Source of the DNA: Pseudomonadota bacterium
GTDB taxonomy: Bacteria; Pseudomonadota; Alphaproteobacteria; Rickettsiales; Rickettsiaceae
DNA: 5,332 nt
Direction of reading: 5' to 3'
Assembly: GCA_021804505.1 (NCBI GenBank)
Contig: JAJZHL010000080.1
Location: 1-5,332 of the forward strand
In this document: positions 1 through 5,332 of the stretch, piece after piece
Position numbering within the stretch: position 1 is the stretch's first letter
Layout of the letters: every line of letters starts with the position of its first letter
Program-made: the position numbers and the translations under genes
Notes under the pieces: generated by a model
The model's input: only the letters and a program-made list of their open reading frames with translations
Databases searched by the model: none
Told to the model about the DNA's origin: nothing

Positions 1-1332
1 TATTAAATCCTTTAATTCTCTTAGGTTGCTAATAGGATGCATTAAATTGTTATCTAACTTCTCCAGCCTAGAGCAGATTAGTTTATTAAAACCTAATTTC
101 GTTGCCTCTTTTATTCGTGCTTCCGTACCATTAACTTTTCGTATTTCACCAGATAAGCCAATTTCTCCAAAAAAAACACTATGCTCTGGGACTGCTCTAT
201 TGGTTGCTGCAGAAATTAAGGCAGCAGCCACAGCGAGGTCTGATGCAGGTTCAGTGATTTTCAGGCCCCCAGCGATGCTCAAATATACTTCATGAGCAGA
301 TAAATTCAACTTACATCGTACATTAAGTACGGCTATTATCATGGATAATCTGTTTAAATCCCATCCTACCACGGAGCGCCTTGGCATTGGAATATTTGAT
401 GGAGCGATCAATGCTTGAATTTCAATTAATAACGGCCGTGATCCTTCAATTGCAGCAAATACTGCCGTACCGCTAATGTTTTTATCTCTTTGCATTAAAA
501 ATAGCTGTGAAGGGTTGGAAACTTCTATCAAGCCGCTGGCAGCCATTTCGAAAACACCGATTTCTCCTACTCCACCGAATCTATTTTTGATAGAGCGTAA
601 AATACGGAAATGACTGTTGTTGTCACCCTCAAAGTATAAGACAGTATCCACGAGGTGTTCAAGTACTTTAGGGCCTGCTAGTTGCCCATCTTTTGTCACA
701 TGACATGCAAGCAAAATTACAATATTATTCTGCTTAGCGTAATTCACTAATTCATTAGCACAAGCCCGAATTTGAGAAACAGTGCCAGGTGGGGCAGAAA
801 GCTCTTTAGTCATCATAGTTTGGATAGAATCAATTACTATCAGGTCTATAACATTGTTACTATCAATAGTAGCAATAATATCGTCAATATTTGTTGCTGC
901 TAGAACCGAGGTTGTTTTATTATTAATACCTAACCTTAGGGCTCTATGCTTGATTTGGTCAATTGACTCCTCTCCTGTTACGTATAAACAATTCATTTTA
1001 GTAGAAAAGTGACTTGCCACTAGTTGTAATAATAATGTTGACTTACCAATACCAGGCTCTCCGCCAATCAAAATTGCAGACGATGCAACAAGACCGCCTC
1101 CTAGAACCCTATTTAGTTCATTTAGAGGAGTAGGGGTGCAAATTTTTTCTGTAACAACCCCATCAAGTGTGTGGACCTGCTGTTTATTACCAAGTCTAAT
1201 TTGGTTTTTACTCTGGGTTACAATTTCTTCTTCAATTGCTCCCCATAAACCACAATCAAAACACTGGCCTGACCATTTTGGGCTAGCGCTACCACAATTG
1301 CTGCATATATATTGCTTTTTTATTTTACTCAT
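1..1332 (-). CDS. radA: DNA repair protein RadA (Sms), 3' end cut by window edge
   Basis: RadA is a cytoplasmic RecA-like ATPase that drives branch migration of recombination intermediates during repair. I translated 444 uninterrupted codons from the ATG at 1332. An N-terminal zinc finger has Cys10, Cys13, Cys24 and Cys27. Walker A is GGEPGIGKST at residues 90-99, and Walker B is LIVIDSIQT with Asp168. The RadA signature KNRFG is at 249-253. The C-terminal third is a Lon-protease-like domain (GGLKITEPASDLAVAAAL, about 355-372) without the Ser-Lys protease dyad, as is normal for RadA. The E. coli protein is about 460 residues, so only a few codons should be missing beyond base 1. An in-frame TAA three codons upstream fixes 1332 as the earliest ATG. 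No Shine-Dalgarno sits at normal distance: the nearest purine run, GAGGAG, is 19 bases away. It is the last gene of a minus-strand series after rsmD. Confidence 0.97.
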   Translation of the reverse strand, partial: MSKIKKQYICSNCGSASPKWSGQCFDCGLWGAIEEEIVTQSKNQIRLGNKQQVHTLDGVVTEKICTPTPLNELNRVLGGGLVASSAILIGGEPGIGKSTLLLQLVASHFSTKMNCLYVTGEESIDQIKHRALRLGINNKTTSVLAATNIDDIIATIDSNNVIDLIVIDSIQTMMTKELSAPPGTVSQIRACANELVNYAKQNNIVILLACHVTKDGQLAGPKVLEHLVDTVLYFEGDNNSHFRILRSIKNRFGGVGEIGVFEMAASGLIEVSNPSQLFLMQRDKNISGTAVFAAIEGSRPLLIEIQALIAPSNIPMPRRSVVGWDLNRLSMIIAVLNVRCKLNLSAHEVYLSIAGGLKITEPASDLAVAAALISAATNRAVPEHSVFFGEIGLSGEIRKVNGTEARIKEATKLGFNKLICSRLEKLDNNLMHPISNLRELKDLI

Positions 1333-1357
1333 TGGCCATTATATTTATACTCTCCTC
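1325..1357 (-). promoter_or_regulatory. Unusual radA translation start region: distant Shine-Dalgarno and overlapping mini-ORF
   Basis: GAGGAG (1357-1352) is the only good Shine-Dalgarno-like run upstream of radA, but 19 bases separate it from the radA ATG. Between them an out-of-frame ATG at 1339 opens a four-codon reading frame (Met-Ala-Asn-Glu, stop at 1327-1325) that overlaps the radA start. Translation of the short frame could deliver ribosomes to the radA ATG, or the arrangement could be chance. The layout is visible in the sequence; any coupling is inference. Confidence 0.25.
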
Positions 1358-1360
1358 GAT

Positions 1361-1503
1361 GTCATCCCCGCGAAGTCTGGGATCTATAGTCTATTCAATA
1401 CTTTCCGATCTCTCAAATTAAAGTTTTATTTTTCCAATAAATACAACTTCCCATGCTTACTTAGCCTATATGTCTACTGGATTCCCGTCTACACGGGAAT
1501 GAC
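1361..1503. repeat. Intergenic inverted-repeat element of the 'GTCATTCCCG' type
   Basis: The left arm (1361-1386, starting GTCATCCCCGCGAAG) and the reverse complement of the right arm (1503-1478, starting GTCATTCCCGTGTAG) agree at 19 of 26 positions, so the unit has imperfect terminal inverted repeats around an AT-rich core of about 90 bases. The right arm contains a perfect hairpin, ATTCCCGT-CTAC-ACGGGAAT (1481-1500). Read on the plus strand, the ends translate as VIPAKSGI and WIPVYTGMT. I recognise these as variants of the spurious peptides such repeats give in many genomes, Rickettsiales included. It fills most of the rsmD-radA spacer and ends only three bases before the radA Shine-Dalgarno-like run. 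The hairpin has no T-run, so I do not call a terminator. Family assignment is from memory. Confidence 0.75.
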
Positions 1504-1530
1504 AACTAGTGGCGGGGAATGAGATAAAAT

Positions 1531-2118
1531 TTATCCAGGCAACAACGCCTTAATATCCATGCAGTTACGTAATACCAATAACTTACTATCACCATACACT
1601 CTTTGGGTTATTAATTCTAAGGAATGATTCACAAAATCTTCAGTTCTTGCAAGCTCCACTACTAGAATTGCCCCATTTTTTAGCCAGCCGCCTTTTAGCA
1701 ACGATGCTACTGCCTTTGGTACCAGATTGTTATAGTATGGTGGATCAATAAAAACTAAGTCAAAAGCGCTGGTAGCTTTTGGTAAAGTGGTAGCATTCAA
1801 ATTTAACAGCACTACTTTTTCATGCTCATTTATCAAATCAACATATTCCTTGGCTAGGCGTAAATAATCATTATTTATGTCCACTAATGTTACTTTAGCA
1901 GCGCCTCTTGATAGAGCTTCGAAAGCAAGACTTCCGGTGCCAGCAAACAAATCTAAAACATTAGCCTGGTTTGAAATTAGTCTACCATCACTAAACTGCC
2001 CTGAAGTAATGATACTAAAAATTGCTTCTCTTAACTTTCCTGTGGTTGGACGATAACTAGAACCTTTCAATGTAGGTATGATACGATTCTTATGTTTGCC
2101 GCTAATTATTCTAATCAT
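1531..2118 (-). CDS. rsmD: 16S rRNA (guanine(966)-N2)-methyltransferase RsmD
   Basis: RsmD transfers a methyl group from S-adenosylmethionine to N2 of G966 of 16S rRNA in the assembling small subunit. At 195 residues it matches the usual family length (E. coli about 198). The N-terminus has the family pattern with RPTTGKLREAIFSII at 23-37. SAM-binding motif I is DLFAGTG at 56-62, and the next acidic position is Asp80 in LVDIN. The catalytic tetrapeptide of amino-methylating enzymes, DPPY, is at 125-128. The ATG at 2118 has a good Shine-Dalgarno, AAGGA, six bases upstream, in the tail of the repeat-derived spacer. The gene follows the pseudouridine synthase on the same strand after 143 bases and precedes radA by 198 bases, with repeats in both gaps. 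No motif is damaged, so it should be functional. Confidence 0.96.
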   Translation of the reverse strand: MIRIISGKHKNRIIPTLKGSSYRPTTGKLREAIFSIITSGQFSDGRLISNQANVLDLFAGTGSLAFEALSRGAAKVTLVDINNDYLRLAKEYVDLINEHEKVVLLNLNATTLPKATSAFDLVFIDPPYYNNLVPKAVASLLKGGWLKNGAILVVELARTEDFVNHSLELITQRVYGDSKLLVLRNCMDIKALLPG

Positions 2119-2128
2119 TATACTTCCT

Positions 2129-2260
2129 TCAAAACTCTACTTTTGCTGGTGATGTGTACATCGATCCGGTTCTCGAAACCTCACGTACAATATAGTATGC
2201 TGTTGGTCTGTGATCCGTGTCTCCTTCAAATCTCTCAGCATAAGCCTGTTTAAAAGTAAG
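2129..2260 (-). repeat. RPE1-like Rickettsia palindromic element in the rluB-rsmD spacer
   Basis: Read on the minus strand, this spacer has an open frame with segments AYAERFEGDT, TAYYIVREVSRTGS and SPAKVEF, ending at TGA 2131-2129. From memory this follows the RPE1 peptide pattern AY-x-E-x-F-x-GDT-x2-R-x-TA-x-Y...VRE-x-S-x-TGS (TIGR01045 family). Inverted ends are visible: TACTTTT at 2138-2144 and AAAAGTA at 2252-2258. Small internal hairpins are GATGT-GT-ACATC (2151-2162) and GGTTctcgaAACC (2168-2180). About 120-130 bases fits the known element size. The frame stays open upstream to a GTG at 2287, which would give a 52-residue product overlapping the end of the pseudouridine synthase gene, but I see no strong reason to call it a gene. 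RPE1 is known for inserting in frame into Rickettsia genes; this copy is between genes and has drifted from the usual peptide. Confidence 0.72.
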
Positions 2261-2261
2261 T

Positions 2262-2951
2262 CTATTCAAGAAATGCTTTAAATTCACTATATTCTACTTC
2301 CTTATAGCAATTTGGCTGCAAATCTCCTAGTACGAAATTACCGTATTTAACTCTAATTAAGCGATTTACTATTAAACCAAAATATTCAAAAATTTTTCTA
2401 ATCTCTCTATTTTTGCCTTCGGTCAAAACTACTTCAAACCAGGAATTAAGTCCGCCAGACTTGATCAATTTAATTGATTTAGGGTTGTAGTGCACTTGAT
2501 CGATTGTTATATTTTTATAATTCCGGATTAAATTGGCATTACCATAGGCTCGTACTTTATAAGTACGTTCTATTTTATTTCCAGGTAGCTCAAATTTTCT
2601 TGATAACTCACCATTATTAGTAAGGAGTAGCAGTCCTTCGCTATTAAGGTCAAGTCTACCTATCGAAATTACCCTAGGCAATCCTTCCAACGCTGCAAAA
2701 ACCGTTTTCCTACCGTGAGTATCTTTATGAGTAGTAATTAATCCAACAGGTTTATGATATCTCCATAAACGTGGCCGCTCAGCAACAATCACTTTACCTG
2801 AGACTGCAACGGTATCACTTTCTTTTACTATAGTTATAGGAGTGTCAACAACAGCCCCGTTTACCGTGACTTTAAGGTCTTTAATCAGTAATTCTGCATC
2901 ACGTCTTGAACAAACTCCTGCATTACTTAAAAACTTAGCAAGTCTTTGCAT
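2262..2951 (-). CDS. rluB: rRNA pseudouridine synthase, RsuA/RluB/RluE/RluF family
   Basis: This enzyme isomerises a specific uridine of ribosomal RNA to pseudouridine. The 229 residues comprise an N-terminal S4 RNA-binding domain (about 1-48, RLAKFLSNAGVCSRRDAELL) and a catalytic domain. The catalytic motif is GRLDLNSEGLLLLTNNG with Asp101. The family's C-terminal signature EGKNREIRKIFEYFG is at 178-192, followed by VNRLIRVKYGNF. The S4 domain rules out RluE-like short forms. RluB (23S U2605) is the usual annotation for such alphaproteobacterial proteins, but RsuA (16S U516) cannot be excluded from motifs alone. The ATG at 2951 is fixed by an in-frame TAA two codons upstream; the Shine-Dalgarno is weak. 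It is the first protein gene of the minus-strand series and starts 48 bases after the tRNA-Ala remnant, so it may once have been co-transcribed with that tRNA. Confidence 0.93.
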   Translation of the reverse strand: MQRLAKFLSNAGVCSRRDAELLIKDLKVTVNGAVVDTPITIVKESDTVAVSGKVIVAERPRLWRYHKPVGLITTHKDTHGRKTVFAALEGLPRVISIGRLDLNSEGLLLLTNNGELSRKFELPGNKIERTYKVRAYGNANLIRNYKNITIDQVHYNPKSIKLIKSGGLNSWFEVVLTEGKNREIRKIFEYFGLIVNRLIRVKYGNFVLGDLQPNCYKEVEYSEFKAFLE

Positions 2952-2999
2952 AAATTACCCATGGATGCTTAGGTACCTACTGTACTGATATGTTGAACC

Positions 3000-3066
<67 letters not shown>

Positions 3067-3219
3067 CTAACTCTTTTTACCTTTGTATAAACCCATTTTT
3101 TGCTTACAACCTTAATATTTATAGGCGTTATGTGCGATATACTAAATTGAGCTTTCACTGTAGTAGGGTCAACAATATTTGTCAATATTAAAAAATATAG
3201 TGAGTTTACAAAATATTAT

Positions 3220-3241
3220 GAGCATATAAAGAGCATATAAT
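3220..3241. repeat. Tandem 11-bp direct repeat upstream of the integrase
   Basis: Two adjacent copies, GAGCATATAAA and GAGCATATAAT, differ only in the last base. A period near one helical turn places both copies on the same face of the DNA, as is common for recombination-directionality-factor or integrase arm sites. That role is inferred from position only. Confidence 0.5.
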
Positions 3242-3312
3242 ATTCAAAATTAAATGAATAATTTCTTACTTTGAAAATATGTAAGGACCTCTTAGGTTGT
3301 AAAAATAATTAT

Positions 3313-3396
3313 AACCATTAATTGAATAATCCTTATGACTGTTAAAATTAGTTATAATAACCCAACAACATATGGCAATTTTAAAACCATTAATTG
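3313..3396. repeat. 12-bp direct repeat pair AACCATTAATTG
   Basis: Identical copies lie at 3313-3324 and 3385-3396, 72 bases apart start to start, in the leader between the tRNA remnant and the integrase. A 12-base exact match across this short a stretch is somewhat more than chance, even in AT-rich DNA. They are candidate integrase arm-binding sites; no direct evidence. Confidence 0.45.
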
Positions 3397-3466
3397 CTTT
3401 TAAGGGTAATTCTGCTTAACATAATATTTGCAATCAGCGTAAGACCATATTAGGGTTAAGATTCTA

Positions 3467-3472
3467 TATAAT
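3467..3472 (+). promoter_or_regulatory. Candidate -10 element of the integrase promoter
   Basis: A perfect TATAAT ends 22 bases before the integrase ATG, with the AGGA ribosome site (3483-3486) just after the expected start point. This would leave a leader of about 15 bases. No good -35 hexamer lies 16-18 bases upstream (the sequence there is around GACCATAT), and TATAAT occurs elsewhere in this AT-rich stretch (for example 3353-3358). Confidence 0.4.
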
Positions 3473-3494
3473 TAATGATTGTAGGATTTTTGTT

Positions 3495-4649
3495 ATGTCA
3501 GTAAAATCGTTGCTTTTTACTAAAGAAGTATTATCTGAAATTGAAGCTCCAAAAGTAAAAAGAAATGTGTATAAGGACACAAAAGAAAAAGGATTACTTT
3601 TGATAGTATCATATGGTGGTAGCAAAGTATTTTATTTAGGCAAAGTAATTAACAAAAAGTACAATAGAATCAAAATAGGTTCTTTCCCGAGTTTATCCGT
3701 TACTGAAGCTAGAGCAAAAGCAATCGAATTAAAGAATAACCTTGCTAAGGGATATAACCCTATGGAAGCAAAGAAAAAAGTGTCTAATGAACTTACTTTT
3801 AAGGAACTGTATGATAAATATCTAAATGAATATAGCAAAATTAATAATAAAAGGTGGAAAGATCATGCTGCTATAGTCGAGAGGCAGGCCAAGTGTTTTT
3901 ACCCTATAAAAATCTCCAATATTCAAAAAGCTGATATTCAAGATGTATTTAACAACCTCACTAAAACTGGTAAGTATGTTGCGAACAGATTTCTGGGGAT
4001 ATTAAGTCCTATATTTAACAAAGCTATCGAATGGGAATTACTACAAAGCAATCCGGTTATTGGCATAAAGAAGCATAAGGAGCAATCAAGGGATAGATAT
4101 ATTACTACAGAGGAAGCACCAAGATTTTTTCAAGTGTTAGAAGAGGAGAAAAATCAGCTGATGAAGGATTTTATTTATATATCCCTGTATACAGGAGCAC
4201 GTAAAAATAATGTTTTATCCATGCGTTGGGATAATATAAGCTTTACTGATCAAACATGGTATATACCAGATACTAAGAATGGAGAGCCTCAAACCGTTGT
4301 ATTAGTAGACAAGGCTATAAAAATATTAGAAGTTAGAAAAAAGCAAGCAACTAGCGAGTGGGTATTTCCTAGCAATACAAGTAGTAGTGGACACTTACAA
4401 GAACCAAAGAAAGCCTGGAAAAGGATTTGTCAGAAAGCGGGCCTAAAAGATTTAAGAATACATGATCTTAGAAGAACATGTGGTAGCTGGCTAGCAATTA
4501 ATGGGGCAAGTCAATATGTCATTGGTAAAGCACTAAATCATAAGAGTCCTAAATCAACAGCCATCTATGCTAGATTAAGCTTAGACCCAGTTAGAGAATT
4601 TATGGAAAAAGCTAATAATGCTATAACAGCTGCAAAACAAAAGACCTGA
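3495..4649 (+). CDS. P4-type tyrosine site-specific integrase (tRNA-targeting)
   Basis: This recombinase joins a mobile element's attP site to a chromosomal attB, usually in a tRNA gene, through a covalent 3'-phosphotyrosine intermediate. At 384 residues it is full length for the P4/DUF4102 group. An arm-binding N-terminal domain (about 8-92, with IGSFPSLSVTEARAKAIEL) is followed by a SAM-like core-binding domain (about 100-190) and the catalytic domain (about 203-365). All catalytic residues are present: Arg236 (TGARKNNV), Lys261 (DTKNG), His323 and Arg326 (HDLRRT), His349 (LNHKS) and Tyr358 (AIYARL). The ATG at 3495 has AGGA eight bases upstream. The gene points away from the tRNA-Ala remnant, which is its likely attachment site. 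Similar integrases occur on Rickettsiales genomic islands. Nothing suggests decay, so the element may still be mobile. No excisionase gene is visible beside it. Confidence 0.96.
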   Translation: MSVKSLLFTKEVLSEIEAPKVKRNVYKDTKEKGLLLIVSYGGSKVFYLGKVINKKYNRIKIGSFPSLSVTEARAKAIELKNNLAKGYNPMEAKKKVSNELTFKELYDKYLNEYSKINNKRWKDHAAIVERQAKCFYPIKISNIQKADIQDVFNNLTKTGKYVANRFLGILSPIFNKAIEWELLQSNPVIGIKKHKEQSRDRYITTEEAPRFFQVLEEEKNQLMKDFIYISLYTGARKNNVLSMRWDNISFTDQTWYIPDTKNGEPQTVVLVDKAIKILEVRKKQATSEWVFPSNTSSSGHLQEPKKAWKRICQKAGLKDLRIHDLRRTCGSWLAINGASQYVIGKALNHKSPKSTAIYARLSLDPVREFMEKANNAITAAKQKT

Positions 4650-4944
4650 TTTATAGTATGAGATTCCAGGACATCCTTTCATCATTTATTATAAACCGTA
4701 ATGAACGATATTAAACGCTTGTGCTTTTACACTGTTTCTGGTAATATGATACGAAGACAACAATGAGAATTATAGAATATAAATAGTTAAGATTTTGTTT
4801 TGGTGAGGGAAATTACCTATAGCTAAGTTTATTTGCTGTATTATTAACAACACAGATTAATAATTGATTTCCTAAATTTAGCAAGATTTACTATTCATTA
4901 GTTATAGTTCTAAATTATCATCAATTAGGTAAAAGAGGTAGATT
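4650..4944. other. Non-coding spacer between integrase and the following gene, with small dyads
   Basis: No supported gene lies in these 295 bases. An inverted repeat, ATTATTAA (4840-4847) and TTAATAAT (4857-4864) with a nine-base spacer, and a perfect ten-base palindrome, CTAAATTTAG (4872-4881), precede a weak -10-like TATAGT (4903-4908). They could be operator sites for the downstream gene, but AT-rich DNA yields such dyads by chance. No convincing Rho-independent terminator follows the integrase stop codon. Confidence 0.4.
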
Positions 4945-5332
4945 ATGTCATTACAAGATTTATTCGCATTAGATAAAGCAGGTAGCAATCCTATACAAAA
5001 ATTAGTTAATAATTTTACAAGAATAGATCATGCATTCTCCGGGCGACCTAGTTTTCCACAAGGAAGCATGGGAGATCAAATAGCTACGAAGCTGGATAGC
5101 ACAAGAGAATTAATAGAGGAATTGAAAAAATTAACCCTTAAAGACTTTACAGGATTGGAAACTGAATTAGCCCAACTAGATTTAACTGAAGCGAATAAGA
5201 TTTTTGAAACGTTAAAAAATGAAGAACCTCTGATGTTGCAATTAATGCTTGAGGGAGCATGGAATCAAGCTCAAGAAGATAGGAGAATTACTCAGGATTT
5301 TGCATCTGAGTTTCTTGCTTTGGAAGAGGCGT
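4945..5332 (+). CDS. Unrecognised protein, N-terminal 129 residues, cut by window edge
   Basis: I do not recognise this protein. The ATG at 4945 has a good Shine-Dalgarno, AGAGG (4934-4938), six bases upstream, and the frame stays open for 129 codons to the window edge. It begins MSLQDLFALDKAGSNPIQKL. A Gly/Pro/Ser-containing stretch (about 32-42, SGRPSFPQGSM) is followed by a charged, Leu- and Glu-rich, probably helical region (about 50-129). Within it are TRELIEELKKLTLKDF and the start of a second segment, EANKIFETLKNEEPLMLQL. There is no signal peptide or transmembrane segment in the visible part. It lies in the same orientation as the integrase, 295 bases downstream with its own dyads, and is probably cargo of the element. 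It could be a structural, conjugation-related or effector protein; the sequence here does not decide. Confidence 0.8.
   Translation, partial: MSLQDLFALDKAGSNPIQKLVNNFTRIDHAFSGRPSFPQGSMGDQIATKLDSTRELIEELKKLTLKDFTGLETELAQLDLTEANKIFETLKNEEPLMLQLMLEGAWNQAQEDRRITQDFASEFLALEEA

Noticed and set aside
26..295. Plus-strand open frame of 89 codons
   Set aside because: It is antisense to the C-terminal domain of radA, whose translation shows clear family motifs; the plus-strand product resembles nothing.
782..1012. Plus-strand open frame of 76 codons
   Set aside because: It is antisense to the ATPase core of radA; its hydrophobic look comes from the complement of conserved beta-strand codons.
1481..1500. 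Perfect hairpin as a Rho-independent terminator of rsmD
   Set aside because: The stem is not followed by a T-run on either strand, and it is explained by the repeat element.
1136..1522. Plus-strand open frame of 128 codons
   Set aside because: Its first half is antisense to radA and its second half translates the inverted-repeat element, giving the familiar spurious repeat peptide WIPVYTGMT.
3632..3838. Minus-strand open frame of 68 codons
   Set aside because: It is antisense to the integrase arm-binding and core-binding regions, with no family resemblance.
4701..4766. 21-codon plus-strand frame starting MNDIKRLCFY
   Set aside because: It has no Shine-Dalgarno, is very short and resembles nothing; expected by chance in a spacer of this size.

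Overview
The window is AT-rich bacterial DNA and looks like a member of the Rickettsiales, most likely Rickettsiaceae. The evidence is threefold. The core genes are AT-rich and separated by loose spacers. One spacer translates into a peptide that closely resembles the Rickettsia palindromic element RPE1. The window also shows a tRNA-targeting tyrosine integrase joined to a tRNA-Ala remnant. I cannot name the genus with confidence, and the GC content of the housekeeping genes looks slightly high for classical Rickettsia.

Left part (1-2951, all on the minus strand): three housekeeping genes in transcription order rluB-type pseudouridine synthase, then rsmD, then radA. The first two modify ribosomal RNA. 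RadA is a RecA-like branch-migration ATPase of recombinational repair; its last few codons lie beyond base 1. Each spacer carries a repeat. The rluB-rsmD spacer is almost entirely an RPE1-like element (about 2129-2260) with an open frame in the operon's sense. The rsmD-radA spacer is an inverted-repeat element (1361-1503) of the common 'GTCATTCCCG...' intergenic type.

Junction (3000-3494): the 3' three-quarters of a tRNA-Ala(GGC) gene, from the D arm to an encoded CCA, lies just upstream of rluB on the same strand. Its 5' acceptor strand is missing. To its right, about 430 bases of very AT-rich non-coding DNA lead into a complete integrase gene, with small direct repeats that could be integrase or excisionase arm sites.

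Right part (3495-5332, plus strand): an intact 384-residue P4-type tyrosine integrase, a 295-base spacer with two small dyads, and the first 129 codons of an unrecognised protein that runs off the end. The simplest reading is that the window covers one end of an integrated mobile element. The chromosome lies to the left of about 3064 and the element to the right, and the reconstituted tRNA-Ala should sit at the element's far end, outside the window. The element has probably also separated the rluB-rsmD-radA cluster from its original upstream sequence.
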